From Brevibacillus borstelensis (GTDB lineage Bacteria > Bacillota > Bacilli > Brevibacillales > Brevibacillaceae): a stretch of 64,000 bases of DNA. The DNA lies in the NCBI RefSeq assembly GCF_003710865.1, contig NZ_RHHO01000037.1:1-64000 (forward strand), read 5' to 3'. A program made the position numbers and the translations under genes. Numbering within the stretch: the stretch's first letter is position 1; every line of letters starts with the position of its first letter. Below the pieces are notes generated by a model, which saw only the letters and a list, made by a program, of their open reading frames with translations, was not told the origin of the DNA and did not search any database. Below, one piece after another: positions 26,224 to 35,358 of the stretch.

Positions 26224-27672
26224 CTACCCTTGTAATTGAGGCGGAACCCGCAGCAAGCTCGCCTGTTCAAACGAGTACCCGATGCGGATCAGAAGAGGCT
26301 CGCTGTACGCTCTGCCCGTAAACATGATGCCGAATGGATTCCCTGATGGTTCATAGCCGGCAGGCAGGGAGATGGAGGGGTATCCGGCCTTGGCAGCGAT
26401 ATCCGCGCCAAAATCATGGGGGAAGAGCAGGCAGTCCAATTGGTGCTGGTCAAAAGCAGCGTCCAATCCTTCCGTACGGGATTGCCTCAGATCCCGGAGG
26501 CGACTGTCCAAGTATTCCGCTTCAGTCAAGCTGCCGCCCGTTTGATCCGCTTTTTCCAGGATGTCTTGGCCGTAGCGCAAGGCTGCATCAGCGTTTTCCT
26601 TGTTCCATTCGATTATGTCGCCAAGCGTTCGTATGGAAAAAGAGGCGGGAAGTCGGGACAAAAAAGCGTTTACGCCTGATTTAAACTCGTAGTAGAGAAC
26701 ACTAGAGTCCCATGTTTCCTGTTCGGAGGGAATGCGGATATTCTCGACCAATATTGCTCCCTGCTCCTGAAGAATGCGAAGGACCGCTTCAAATAATGGC
26801 CTTTGGTCATCTGTCATCACGTCGTCGGCAAAAGTACGGACGACGCCGATGCGAGCGCCGCGCAAGCCGCTTTTGTCCAAAAACGGGGTGTAGTCCGTAT
26901 ATGAGCGTCCCGCGCTTGCTCCCGTAGCAGGATCCTCGCTGTCTACTCCTGTCAATGCACCAAGCAGAATCGCTGCATCTTCAACGCAAAGGGCCATCGG
27001 TCCAGCCGTATCCTGGCTCGTGGCGATCGGGATGATTCCTGTTCGGCTGACAAGACCCAATGTTGGTTTGATTCCGACAAGCGAGTGGTTGGCAGATGGA
27101 TTGAGGATCGAGCCTGACGTTTCTGTCCCGACTGCAGCGGCAGCAAAGCCTGCTGCGATGGCGGCTCCCGAACCGGAGCTGGAGCCTCCCGTGTCAAATC
27201 GACCGGGGCCGTATGGGTTGCGTACCTGTCCACCGCGCGAGCTGTAGCCGTTGGGCATGGCAGTCGAGATGAAATTGGCCTACTCGGTCATGTTTGTCTT
27301 GCCGAGAATAATCGCTCCGGCTGATCGCAACTGCTGCACGACGAATGCATCGCGTCCGGCGTAGGAGTCTGCGAGGGCAAGCGAGCCTGCTGACGTATGC
27401 ATCTGATCGGCTGTCGCAATATTGTCTTTGATCAAGACGGGAATGCCATGCAACGGGCTGCGTGGTCCGCGGATCAGCCGCTCTCTGTCCAAAGCGTCGG
27501 CGATATGCAAGGCATCGGGATTAAGCTCAGAAATGGCATTCAGGCCCGCTCCTCGTTTATCATGGGCTGCTATGCGCTCCAAATAGGCAAGAGTGAGTTC
27601 TCTGCTTGTCGTGAAGCCGCCGGCAAGCGCCTTTTGCAGTGTTCGAATACCGGCTTCCAGCAGATCATTCAT
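26224..27672 (-). pseudogene. Amidase (amidase signature family) interrupted by an in-frame amber codon
   Basis: Read through, this is a 482-codon amidase-signature hydrolase of the GatA/6-aminohexanoate/aryl-acylamidase kind. It carries the catalytic lysine region PVLIKDNIAT and the serine motif FDTGGSSSGSGAA. Codon 131 is TAG (plus 27280-27282) inside GKTNMTE-stop-ANFISTAMPNGYSS; homologues have tryptophan (MTEWANF), so TGG to TAG is the simplest explanation. Both halves remain in the same frame with no other lesion, so the mutation is recent, or suppression occurs, or the base is a sequencing error. GGGGGAG precedes the ATG at 27672. The N-terminal fragment alone lacks the serine nucleophile; an internal ATG at 27258 could restart the C-terminal half but lacks the lysine. 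Confidence 0.85.
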
Positions 27673-27770
27673 TGGAACTCCCCCTTTCATAAGGTCATTT
27701 GTATTATGTAAATCTTCGGGACGGAAGGTCAGAAAACCTTTTTGAGAGAGAGGAAAGAGGGCAGGTCTGT

Positions 27771-27812
27771 AAAAAACGAAAAGGCTGATCATCTTTTCGA
27801 CGATCAGCCTCA
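27771..27812 (-). terminator. Terminator of trhO
   Basis: On the minus strand a 9-bp stem (AGGCTGATC with GATCAGCCT) is followed by TTTTCGTTTTTT. Confidence 0.88.
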
Positions 27813-27817
27813 CATAT

Positions 27818-28759
27818 TTATTCCTTTGCGCCAGCCGCTTGCAGGTTGGCTTTTTCTTCTTCGACGTATCGGTTGCGCGGATGCTCGCGGCACTCGTCGG
27901 AGCAGGAGCGCTTGTATTTGACTTCACACTCGGTGCAGCAGAAGTGCTGCTTGTTGCAGAACGGGTTGGCACAGTTGACATAGCGGTCTTCCGGCTTCCC
28001 GCAGTAGTAGCAGGAACTGATCACGACATCTTCTTCTGTCTGGTTGATCTTGACGGAGATGCGCTCGTCGAATACGTAGCACTTGCCGTCCCACAGACGT
28101 CCCTTCACCTCAGGGTCTTTTCCGTAAGTGACAATGCCGCCATGAAGCTGGTACACCTCTTCAAAGCCTTCCTTCATCAGAACACCGGTCAATTTTTCAC
28201 AGCGGATACCGCCTGTGCAGTAGGTGAGAACCTTTTTGTCCTTGAATTGGCTCATGTTCTCGCGAATCCACTCGGGAAACTCGCGGGAAGATTCGACTCC
28301 CGGACGAATCGCTCCGCGGAAGTGGCCAAGCTCGTATTCGTATTCATTGCGGCCGTCCAGTACGACGACGTCGTCACGCTGGAGCATTTCATAAAATTCT
28401 TTCGGGCTCAAGTATTTTCCGGTCAGTTCAGTCGGATGGAAATCATCCTTGAGACGCCAGGTTACCAATTCTTTTTTCGCACGAACGAACATCTTTTTGA
28501 AAGCGTGTCCGTCGGCTTCATCTATTTTAAACCAGATGTCCGCAAAACGCGGATCTTTTCGGACAAATTCCATGTAAGCGTCGGTTTGTTCCACGGTTCC
28601 GGAAACAGTTCCGTTCAATCCTTCAGGGGCAACGATGATGCGTCCCTTCAGGCCGAGTTCTTTGCAAAAAGCGAGATGCTCAGCTGCATACTCCTCGTAA
28701 TTGTCGAGATGGACATACTTGTAGTAAAGCAAAACGCGATACGGTTTTTGTACTTGCAA
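27818..28759 (-). CDS. trhO: tRNA uridine(34) hydroxylase TrhO (YceA/YbfQ family)
   Basis: Oxygen-dependent hydroxylation of U34 in certain tRNAs, the step towards 5-methoxyuridine in B. subtilis. It is 313 aa. The N-terminal acylphosphatase-like UPF0176 domain (about 1-95) contains [16 protein letters not shown], and the rhodanese domain (about 120-215) has [19 protein letters not shown] and the cysteine loop [10 protein letters not shown]. The C-terminal domain is rich in cysteines ([11 protein letters not shown] and [11 protein letters not shown]), probably a metal site. The start is a TTG at 28759, 8 nt after GGAAAGGGTGA; a GTG four codons upstream overlaps that site. An extended -10 (TGCTATAAT on the minus strand, 28809-28817) lies upstream. 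Confidence 0.92.
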   Translation of the reverse strand: MQVQKPYRVLLYYKYVHLDNYEEYAAEHLAFCKELGLKGRIIVAPEGLNGTVSGTVEQTDAYMEFVRKDPRFADIWFKIDEADGHAFKKMFVRAKKELVTWRLKDDFHPTELTGKYLSPKEFYEMLQRDDVVVLDGRNEYEYELGHFRGAIRPGVESSREFPEWIRENMSQFKDKKVLTYCTGGIRCEKLTGVLMKEGFEEVYQLHGGIVTYGKDPEVKGRLWDGKCYVFDERISVKINQTEEDVVISSCYYCGKPEDRYVNCANPFCNKQHFCCTECEVKYKRSCSDECREHPRNRYVEEEKANLQAAGAKE

Positions 28760-28808
28760 TGTACAATTCACCCTTTCCAGTCTATTTGATTTTAATGGTG
28801 CAACCGTG

Positions 28809-28817
28809 ATTATAGCA
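28809..28817 (-). promoter_or_regulatory. Extended -10 promoter element for trhO
   Basis: TGCTATAAT on the minus strand, with perfect TATAAT at 28809-28814 and TG one base upstream; the -35 is weak. It lies about 50 nt before the start codon. Confidence 0.5.
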
Positions 28818-29035
28818 CAGGTAAAAAGATTTTGCTGAGAAAAAGGCTGGATGGAAATGATTTTTTTTTTGACAATCGACTCTGATTGTGAAAGTGGAGA
28901 GGAAAACTTGGCAGCATGTGGAAACGAAAAGGAGGGTGGCTTGCGTCTAAGCCTATGAAGGCAATTGCAAGCCATTGGAAAGCTTAGAAATATAAGCCGG
29001 CGATACTTTTTCGTACATGTGGGGGGATAGCGCAC

Positions 29036-29677
29036 ATGAAGTCAGACAAAAAGGAAAACACGGAAAATAAGAGAGGGAGACTTGGTCAGGATGAGCCGGA
29101 AGTAACGGCAAAGCGGCAGAGGACGATAAAGCCGATCCTCTATGCGCTCGCAATCATCGTCCTGCTGGCACTGGCGAATCTCGCTTTTTCATCGATCGCA
29201 AACAAGGAGGACGAAGCGCAAGCGACAAATGCTCCTCTAGCGGATGCTCCGACGTTTGCCGTCGACTTTCTCAACGCCAAAGGATACAAGATCGAAGCCA
29301 GCCAAGGCTTGGTCTCCTCGTACACCTTAACAAAGGATTATCTGGCTAATGACGGGAGCCACGCATGGGCTTATCAGGCAGTAAACCCCGATGATTATCT
29401 GGGAAAAGAAATCAGCCTGTACAGGTTCATCGTATCCAACCATCCGCTCGATCTGGAGCTTCCGAATGACGAATACGACAAGACAGTCATCGTCTTGATG
29501 ACCAGCGGCACTGAAGTAATCGGCGGCACCTCTATGCCGGACTCAAAAGAACCATTGGCAGGCGGTCCCTACAGCCTCGACGGGAAGACGCTGGAGGAAG
29601 TGACCGGGCTTTCGTTCCCGGAGTGGAGGGAAAAGTGGACACAGAAATACGGATCGCGTAAGTATATCAGTGAGTAA
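29036..29677 (+). CDS. Hypothetical single-pass membrane protein
   Basis: A 213-aa protein of unknown function. A charged cytoplasmic N-terminus (about 30 residues) precedes one membrane helix (about 32-53, [21 protein letters not shown]) and an extracytoplasmic domain of ~155 residues. The domain is acidic and has no cysteine. It begins with an Ala/Asp-rich linker and includes [15 protein letters not shown] and [26 protein letters not shown] precedes the ATG, and a terminator follows, so it is probably transcribed alone. I recognise no family. Confidence 0.78.
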   Translation: MKSDKKENTENKRGRLGQDEPEVTAKRQRTIKPILYALAIIVLLALANLAFSSIANKEDEAQATNAPLADAPTFAVDFLNAKGYKIEASQGLVSSYTLTKDYLANDGSHAWAYQAVNPDDYLGKEISLYRFIVSNHPLDLELPNDEYDKTVIVLMTSGTEVIGGTSMPDSKEPLAGGPYSLDGKTLEEVTGLSFPEWREKWTQKYGSRKYISE

Positions 29678-29684
29678 ATCGAAC

Positions 29685-29717
29685 CCGCTTCTACATTTTT
29701 GGTAGAGGCGGTTTTAT
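29685..29717 (+). terminator. Terminator after the membrane protein gene
   Basis: A 10-bp stem (CCGCTTCTAC with GTAGAGGCGG) with a T-rich loop is followed by TTTTATT. Confidence 0.75.
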
Positions 29718-29837
29718 TGTCTGCTCCTGAAACGAAAGGGACATTCAAGCATAGCGATGACAAGTCAACCAGAAATGAGACTCTTGTCCTGTATCTTTTT
29801 TCTTCGTCTTGTGGTACATACACGCAGAGATGGATGT

Positions 29838-29894
29838 AATCAATATATAGTATTTGATTTGTCGAAAAATTTAATCCCTTGCTATATATAGTGG
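29838..29894 (+). promoter_or_regulatory. Two NrdR boxes in the nrdAB promoter
   Basis: AATCAATATATAGTAT (29838-29853) and TTGCTATATATAGTGG (29879-29894) both match the NrdR box consensus around CWATATATWG. Their starts are 41 bp apart, a whole number of helical turns, as NrdR box pairs are. Candidate promoter elements overlap the second box (TTGTCG at 29859-29864 with TATATA at 29883-29888, or TTGCTA at 29879-29884 with TACACT at 29902-29907). Repression of nrdAB by ATP/dATP-loaded NrdR is therefore expected. Apart from this, the 328-nt gap 29678-30006 holds only the upstream terminator. Confidence 0.85.
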
Positions 29895-30006
29895 TCTCTT
29901 GTACACTGATAAAAGGTTTTGAGACTCAAAATCTACCAAATATTGATCCCGTCATTATACCCAATTCTACCAGAGAGAAAATTACGGGGGAGTAAGGAGT
30001 TGCGGC

Positions 30007-32256
30007 ATGAACGCTGTTACCACCATTCAAATAGTGAAACGAAACGGAGAGCAGGAAGACCTGCGCATCGACAAGCTGAAAAAAGTGATCGGCTATGCTT
30101 GCAAGGACTATCCGGCATGCGATCCGCTTGAGCTGGAGATGGATGCTTGCATTCAATTTCGCGATGGGATGACCACCAAAGAGATTCAGCGGATCGTGAT
30201 GCAGACCGCTGTGGAAAAGACCAGCGTGGAAACTCCGGAATGGCAATTCGTGGCAGCCAGACTGCTCGCTTACGATTTGTACAAGGACGCAGCGATCAAT
30301 CGCGGATACCGCGGCCATTTTGGCTACGGCGACTTTACTGAGTTGGTACATACATTGACTGAAAAAGGACTGTACGGTTCGTATTTGCTGGAAACGTACA
30401 GTGATGAAGAGATTCAAGAGCTGCAGGCTTATCTAAAGCCGGAGAGGGACGAGCTGTTCAACTACGCCGGACTTCGCCTGCTGGCTGACCGCTATTTGAT
30501 CAAAGACTACGACAAAGGGGTCATGGAGCTGCCCCAGGAGCGGTTCATGATCATTGCGATGCACCTGGCGATGAAGGAGCAGGACAAGCTGAAACACGCC
30601 AAGGACTTCTACGACATCTTGTCCAAGCTGGAGATCACCGTCGCCACGCCGACGCTCGCCAACGCGGGAACGCCACATCACCAGCTGTCGTCATGCTTCA
30701 TCGACACGGTAGATGACTCTCTCTCAGGAATTATGAATACGGCCGGTGCGACCTCCATGGTCTCCAAATTCGGCGGCGGTGTCGGCATTTATCTGGGGAA
30801 AGTGCGCAGCCGCGGCTCGTCCATTCGCGGACACAAGGGAGCTTCCGGCGGCATTGTGCCGTGGACAAGGCTCTACAACCAGATTGCGATCAGCGTCGAT
30901 CAGCTCGGTACACGGGCAGGAGCATTCGCTATCTACCTGGATGTATGGCATGCAGACATCCTCGACTTCCTCTTGCTTAAAACAAACAACGGAGACGACC
31001 GGATGAAAGCCCATGATATTTTCCCGGGCGTGTGCATTCCCGACCTGTTCATGGAGCGCGTAAAAGAGCGGGGCATGTGGTATTTGTTCGATCCGCATGA
31101 GGTTCGCGAGGTGATGGGTTTCTCTCTGGAGGACTCCTACGGTGAAGAGTTCGCCCGCCGCTACGAGCTGTGCGTCCAGGAAGAGAAGCTGACGATCAAG
31201 ACGGAGATACCGGCCATTGAGATCATGAAGCGCATCATGGCCAGCGCTTTTGAAACGGGAACGCCGTTCATCTTTTTCCGCGATACGGTAAACAGAGCAA
31301 ATCCAAACAAGCATGCAGGCATGGTGTACTCCTCCAACCTCTGCACGGAGATCATGCAGAACATGAGCCCGACCGTGTTCGTCAGCGAAGAGCTGGAGGA
31401 CGGAGAGGTCGTATACCGTTACAGACCGGGCGATTTCGTCGTCTGCAACCTTTCCTCGCTGAATCTGGGACGCTTGCAATCAACAGAGGACATTGCCCGA
31501 ATCGTCCCGATCCAGATGCGGATGCTGGACAATGTGATTGATTTGAACTACTATCCGGTAAAGCAGGCGGAAGCCACCAACCAGAAATACCGTGCGGTGG
31601 GTCTCGGAACGAGCGGCTACCATCAGTACCTGGCACAAAACGGAATCAAGTGGGAGAGCGAAGAGCACATAGAGGCGGCCGACAAGCTGTACGAGGAAAT
31701 TGCTTATCAAGCGATTAAAACATCGATGGAGCTGGCACGCGAAAAGGGAACGTATCGCGTATTTGAAGGCAGCGAATGGCAGACCGGAGAGTACTTCGAA
31801 CGGAGAGGCTACACGGATGAACGGTGGACTTCGTTGAAAGAGGATGTCGCCCGGTACGGCATGCGCAATGCCTGGACCTTTGCCGTGGCGCCGACGGGCA
31901 CGACCAGCCTGATCGCTGGCTCCACAGCGTCTACCGATCCGGTTTACGCAAAGTTTTTCGTAGAGGAAAAGCGCAGCGGAAACATCCCGCAAACGGCGCC
32001 GAATCTGAATGAAAACACATTCTTTTACTACAAGGAGGCCCATCGCATCGATCAGCAGTGGTCGATCCGTGCAGCCGGAGCGAGACAGGTCCACATTGAC
32101 CAGGCCCAATCGTTCAACCTGTACATCACGCCGCAAATCACAGCGCCCGAATTTCTCGACCTGTACATACAGGCGTGGGAAAACGGATTGAAGACGATTT
32201 ACTACGTCCGCAATCAATCTGTTGAAGTAGAGGACTGTGTAAGCTGCTCGGCATAA
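30007..32256 (+). CDS. nrdA: Class Ia ribonucleoside-diphosphate reductase, alpha subunit
   Basis: Reduces ribonucleotides to deoxyribonucleotides with the radical from NrdB. At 749 aa it includes an N-terminal ATP-cone (about 6-95, VKRNGEQEDLRIDKLKKVI), the allosteric activity domain that NrdE lacks. Active-site cysteines occur in LSSCFID, the thiyl-radical NLCTEI, and VCNLSSLNL; the C-terminal redox pair is CVSC. PTGTTSLIAGSTASTDP and the radical-transfer tyrosines near the C-terminus (TIYYVRN) are present. AAGGAG precedes the ATG. Two NrdR boxes lie upstream and nrdB 81 nt downstream. Confidence 0.95.
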   Translation: MNAVTTIQIVKRNGEQEDLRIDKLKKVIGYACKDYPACDPLELEMDACIQFRDGMTTKEIQRIVMQTAVEKTSVETPEWQFVAARLLAYDLYKDAAINRGYRGHFGYGDFTELVHTLTEKGLYGSYLLETYSDEEIQELQAYLKPERDELFNYAGLRLLADRYLIKDYDKGVMELPQERFMIIAMHLAMKEQDKLKHAKDFYDILSKLEITVATPTLANAGTPHHQLSSCFIDTVDDSLSGIMNTAGATSMVSKFGGGVGIYLGKVRSRGSSIRGHKGASGGIVPWTRLYNQIAISVDQLGTRAGAFAIYLDVWHADILDFLLLKTNNGDDRMKAHDIFPGVCIPDLFMERVKERGMWYLFDPHEVREVMGFSLEDSYGEEFARRYELCVQEEKLTIKTEIPAIEIMKRIMASAFETGTPFIFFRDTVNRANPNKHAGMVYSSNLCTEIMQNMSPTVFVSEELEDGEVVYRYRPGDFVVCNLSSLNLGRLQSTEDIARIVPIQMRMLDNVIDLNYYPVKQAEATNQKYRAVGLGTSGYHQYLAQNGIKWESEEHIEAADKLYEEIAYQAIKTSMELAREKGTYRVFEGSEWQTGEYFERRGYTDERWTSLKEDVARYGMRNAWTFAVAPTGTTSLIAGSTASTDPVYAKFFVEEKRSGNIPQTAPNLNENTFFYYKEAHRIDQQWSIRAAGARQVHIDQAQSFNLYITPQITAPEFLDLYIQAWENGLKTIYYVRNQSVEVEDCVSCSA

Positions 32257-32284
32257 CAAACAAAATCAAAAGAGCAAACCTGAC

Positions 32285-32307
32285 TCCCCGGTCCGACAGG
32301 CCGGGGA
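32285..32307 (+). other. Intercistronic hairpin between nrdA and nrdB
   Basis: TCCCCGG pairs with CCGGGGA around a short loop that can extend the stem (CC with GG). No T-tract follows, so it is not a normal terminator; it may stabilise or set the ratio of the nrdA and nrdB mRNA. Confidence 0.5.
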
Positions 32308-32337
32308 CGTTACTTGCTCATAGGAGTGTGAACACGC

Positions 32338-33369
32338 ATGCAACTGGAAAAAAAGCGTTTATTCAATGAAGAAGGCCAGCGCGGCACGCAGCGCATGATC
32401 GGCGGAAACACCACCAACCTAAGAGAGTGGAACCGGATCAAGTATCCGTGGGCTGCCAAGCTGTATCGGACGATGCTCAACAACTTCTGGATTCCGGAAG
32501 AGGTGCCGCTCGCAAACGACGCCAAGCAATTCGACTCGCTCTCTCCGGCCGAGCGAAGGGCTTTTGACAAGACGATCTCGTTCCTGAACTTTTTGGACTC
32601 GCTCCAATCGGTCAATTTGCCGAACATCTCCGACTATGTGACGGCGCCGGAGGTCTGCTCCCTATTGAATATCCAGACATTCCAGGAGGAGATTCACGCG
32701 CAGTCGTACAGCTACGTACTGGATTCGGTATGTTCCCCGCAAACGCGAGACAATATTTACGACGAATGGCGCAATGACGTTCACCTGATGGAGCGAAACA
32801 AGTTCATCGCCGATTTGTACCAGCAGTTCGTCGACAATCCGAATGACGTGAACTTCGTCAAAACCGTAATCGCCAACTACTTGCTGGAATCGCTCTATTT
32901 TTACTCCGGCTTCTCTTTCTTTTACACGCTGGCGCGTCAAGGAAAAATGACGGGAACCGCGACGATGATCAAATACATCCAGCGGGACGAGCTTACACAC
33001 GTGGTGTTGTTCCAGAACATGTTCCGCGAGCTGCGGGCAGAGAACCCGGATATCTTTACGCCTGAATTGATCGAAGAGCTGCGCGGCATGTTCCATACGG
33101 CTGCCTCTCACGAAATCCGCTGGGGACAGTATGTGACCAACAATGAAATTCTCGGAATCAACAACGACATTTTGGAGCGCTATATCAAATATTTGGCCAA
33201 CCAGCGTCTAAAAGGACTCGATTTGGAGATTCTGTACCCTGATCACCTGGAGCACCCGATGAAATGGGTAGACAGCTTCGCCAACCTGAATCAAACCAAG
33301 ACCGACTTCTTCGAGCAAAAGGTGACCAATTATACTAAATCGAGCGGATTGAACCTGGGCGACCTCTAA
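32338..33369 (+). CDS. nrdB: Class Ia ribonucleoside-diphosphate reductase, beta subunit
   Basis: Holds the diferric-tyrosyl radical cofactor for NrdA. It is 343 aa. Metal ligands are recognisable: D in FLNFLDSLQ, E and H in EEIHAQSYSY, where SY carries the radical tyrosine position of E. coli Y122, then ESLYFYSG and DELTHVVLF for the second set. The tyrosine is retained, so this is not a radical-less (class Ic/Ie) variant by this residue. The start ATG at 32338 follows AGGAGTG. It is cotranscribed with nrdA; dut follows by 31 nt, linking dNTP supply with dUTP removal. Confidence 0.95.
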   Translation: MQLEKKRLFNEEGQRGTQRMIGGNTTNLREWNRIKYPWAAKLYRTMLNNFWIPEEVPLANDAKQFDSLSPAERRAFDKTISFLNFLDSLQSVNLPNISDYVTAPEVCSLLNIQTFQEEIHAQSYSYVLDSVCSPQTRDNIYDEWRNDVHLMERNKFIADLYQQFVDNPNDVNFVKTVIANYLLESLYFYSGFSFFYTLARQGKMTGTATMIKYIQRDELTHVVLFQNMFRELRAENPDIFTPELIEELRGMFHTAASHEIRWGQYVTNNEILGINNDILERYIKYLANQRLKGLDLEILYPDHLEHPMKWVDSFANLNQTKTDFFEQKVTNYTKSSGLNLGDL

Positions 33370-33400
33370 TCCGCACCAGTCAGCAAAGGAGAGACGAGAA

Positions 33401-33934
33401 ATGACAAACACGTTTAAACGGCCTGTGGCTCCTGTGAAGATCAAACAACTGCATGCAGATGCCGTCATTCCGAGATACGCCCGTGCCTTCGACGCGGGAT
33501 TTGATCTTGTAGCAGTCGAAGATGTGATTATTCTGCCAGGGGAGACAGCCAAAATTCCGACCGGGCTGGCCTTTGCCCTGCCCGATGGATATGAGCTGCA
33601 GGTTCGCCCGCGTTCCGGAATCAGCGCAAAGTCAAAGCTGCGGATCAGCAACGCTCCAGGTACTGTTGATGCCGGCTACCGCGGGGAAGTATGCGTCCTG
33701 ATCGACAATATCCGCACACCGTCTGGCGAGAGCGGCAAAACGTGTATGGACGTCAGCGACAAGCCGGTTGAAGTAGATCGGGAAGTGGACCGCCACGCCT
33801 ATCTCATCCGCAAGGGAGACCGGATCGCGCAGGGAGTGCTGGCGATTGTGCCGATAGCTGACTTCGAGGTAGTGGAGGAGCTGGACGAAACTGAACGCGG
33901 AGCGGGCGGCTTCGGCAGCAGCGGCGTACAGTAG
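33401..33934 (+). CDS. dut: dUTP diphosphatase (trimeric)
   Basis: Hydrolyses dUTP to dUMP and pyrophosphate. All five motifs of trimeric dUTPase are visible: AGFDL, RPRSGIS, NAPGTVDAGYRGE, GDRIAQGVL and RGAGGFGSSG. At 177 aa it is longer than the bacterial ~145 aa, the excess lying between motifs 3 and 4 (NIRTPSGESGKTCMDVSDKP), similar to Bacillus YncF/YosS-type enzymes. It is probably the last gene of the nrdAB-dut operon. Confidence 0.93.
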   Translation: MTNTFKRPVAPVKIKQLHADAVIPRYARAFDAGFDLVAVEDVIILPGETAKIPTGLAFALPDGYELQVRPRSGISAKSKLRISNAPGTVDAGYRGEVCVLIDNIRTPSGESGKTCMDVSDKPVEVDREVDRHAYLIRKGDRIAQGVLAIVPIADFEVVEELDETERGAGGFGSSGVQ

Positions 33935-33954
33935 GAGGAAAGAATAGATAGATG

Positions 33955-34017
33955 AAAAGACCCTGAAGACGGCAGGATGCCTATTGGACATCACTGCCTG
34001 CTCCAGGGTCTTTTTCT
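33955..34017. terminator. Bidirectional terminator between dut and the DUF3846-like gene
   Basis: AAAGACCCTG and CAGGGTCTTTTT form the base of a long hairpin with an inner GGCAG/CTGCC stem; both strands end in U-rich runs. Confidence 0.88.
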
Positions 34018-34035
34018 CCCTCGGGGTGTTGTTCT

Positions 34036-34338
34036 TTATACGTGCGAGGCAAGGTACTTCCGGATCTTCTCCATGTCCTCGTCCGTCAGAGAGGTGCCAT
34101 CCGCTTTTACAAATACGCAGGGACCATACACCCAGTCGAGGAAACCGTCTGTCGTGACCGGAAAATTGTTCGCTGCCACTCCGCGCAAGTCCTCGTTTAC
34201 GAGCAGAGATACTCCGTCCAGACGATCATCCGCAAGCACCTCGAAGTCGCCGCCGACGAGCCGGGTGACATCGTCGGTATCCTTGATTTGTATCGGGGCG
34301 ACATCCTCGTGGGGATGTTTGATCAAAACGGTAATCAC
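34036..34338 (-). CDS. Small protein, DUF3846-like
   Basis: A 100-aa soluble acidic protein. The pattern VLIKHPHEDVAPIQI, then GGDFEVL, VNEDLRGVAANNF and YGPCVFVKADGTSLTDED resembles DUF3846 proteins, whose function is unknown. This is from memory of the motif order and is not certain. The start is the GTG at 34338, 10 nt after GAAGGAG; a TTG two codons earlier is too close. It is convergent with dut and shares its terminator. Confidence 0.7.
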   Translation of the reverse strand: MITVLIKHPHEDVAPIQIKDTDDVTRLVGGDFEVLADDRLDGVSLLVNEDLRGVAANNFPVTTDGFLDWVYGPCVFVKADGTSLTDEDMEKIRKYLASHV

Positions 34339-34442
34339 AACCAATCAACTCCTTCTTTCTATCATCATAAACGATGCGGCTGATGGAAGCGAGAGTGAGT
34401 AATTATCGGTAGATTCAGACAAAGGGCCTGAACCGTCATCTG

Positions 34443-34451
34443 TGGTACAAT
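34443..34451 (+). promoter_or_regulatory. Extended -10 promoter element for the MOSC gene
   Basis: TGGTACAAT, a TG-extended -10. It ends 2 bases before an upstream ATG (34453), which is a reason to prefer the later ATG at 34483. Confidence 0.45.
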
Positions 34452-34482
34452 AATGAAAAAACTGGAAGGACGAGCGAGAGAG

Positions 34483-35118
34483 ATGCAACTGGTATCCATC
34501 AATGTGGGCAAGCCGCAAACGGTCATGCATAATGGCAAAGAAGTAAGTACGGCAATTTGGAAATACCCCGTCACGGATCGCAGATTTCTGGATTGGGAAC
34601 AGCTCGACGGGGACGGACAAGCCGATCGCCGCTTTCACGGCGGCAAGGACAAAGCATTGATGGTGTACAGCTACGATCATTATTCGTTCTGGGAGGAGAA
34701 GCTTGGTCAGGAGCTGGCTCCCGGTGCATTTGGTGAAAATGTGACAGTTCGCGGGTTGGACGAGTCCACCGTGTCTATCGGCGACATTTTTCAATTGGGT
34801 GAGGCAGTCGTGCAGGTAAGCCAGCCGAGGCAGCCCTGTTTCAAACTGGATGTACGGCTGCAGCGCAGCGACATGGTCTCGCTCATTCAACAGACAGGGT
34901 ACAGCGGCTTTTATATGCGCGTGCTCGAGACGGGAATGATCGGCCAGGATATGGAGTTTCGTCTGCTGGAGAATAGCAGTCATAACGTGACGGTCGCTTT
35001 TATCAATCAGATCAAGTACCACAAAAAGGACAATCTGGAGGCCATTCGGCGGATTTTGGCGGTGAAAGAGCTGGCTGACAGTTGTCGGCCTTCGTTGGAA
35101 AAGCGTTTAACAACATAA
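34483..35118 (+). CDS. MOSC domain protein, YiiM/YflK-like
   Basis: A 211-aa protein of the MOSC (molybdenum cofactor sulfurase C-terminal) superfamily, YiiM type. YiiM proteins bind molybdenum cofactor and reduce N-hydroxylated compounds with partner reductases. Family sequence is MQLVSINVGKP at the start, DRRFHGGKDKALMVYS, and the conserved cysteine in SQPRQPCFKLDVR. The YiiM C-terminal helical segment (about 165-211) is present. An upstream in-frame ATG (34453) would add ten residues but lies at the promoter. A terminator follows. Confidence 0.88.
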   Translation: MQLVSINVGKPQTVMHNGKEVSTAIWKYPVTDRRFLDWEQLDGDGQADRRFHGGKDKALMVYSYDHYSFWEEKLGQELAPGAFGENVTVRGLDESTVSIGDIFQLGEAVVQVSQPRQPCFKLDVRLQRSDMVSLIQQTGYSGFYMRVLETGMIGQDMEFRLLENSSHNVTVAFINQIKYHKKDNLEAIRRILAVKELADSCRPSLEKRLTT

Positions 35119-35132
35119 GTGGTTCATGAACA

Positions 35133-35160
35133 AAGCTGGCATTTGCCGGCTTTTTTTTAT
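35133..35160 (+). terminator. Terminator after the MOSC gene
   Basis: A stem AAAGCTGGC pairing with GCCGGCTTT, followed by a run of eight T. Confidence 0.85.
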
Positions 35161-35210
35161 TTTCGGGCTAGGTCCGATGAACGGCGCCCAAGCGTCAGAC
35201 ATACGGTAAA

Positions 35211-35248
35211 ATTGGCGGGCTGCGAACACATTGGCGGGCTGAGAGCAC
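35211..35248. repeat. 19-bp tandem repeat upstream of the sulfate operon
   Basis: ATTGGCGGGCTGCGAACAC and ATTGGCGGGCTGAGAGCAC follow each other directly; a degenerate third ATTGGGCG occurs at 35253. They lie about 30 bp upstream of the candidate -35 (35277), a position fit for activator binding. The regulator is unknown. Confidence 0.6.
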
Positions 35249-35276
35249 AAAGATTGGGCGATTGGACCAAAACAAG

Positions 35277-35304
35277 TTGACACAAAGTAGGCAGTAGCCA
35301 CAAT
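35277..35304 (+). promoter_or_regulatory. Promoter candidate for the sulfate transport operon
   Basis: A consensus TTGACA at 35277-35282 is followed at 16 bp by a weak -10, CACAAT; a better TACAAT lies at 35304-35309 but 21 bp away. A strong -35 with poor -10 or spacing is common at activated promoters. Confidence 0.45.
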
Positions 35305-35358
35305 ACAATGAATTATATTCCGATGCATTTACTGAGAATTAGAAAAGGAGAAAGTCAG

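Noticed and set aside
27280-27282. Two separate genes (N- and C-terminal amidase fragments) as real proteins
   Set aside because: Both fragments are in one frame and each lacks part of the catalytic set, so a single interrupted amidase is the simpler reading.
28861-28874. TTGACA after a T-run as promoter for the gene at 29036
   Set aside because: No acceptable -10 lies 16-18 bp downstream; the T-run may simply be part of an AT-rich gap.
32285-32307. Terminator between nrdA and nrdB
   Set aside because: The hairpin lacks a T-tract and the two genes must be coexpressed; listed as an intercistronic hairpin instead.
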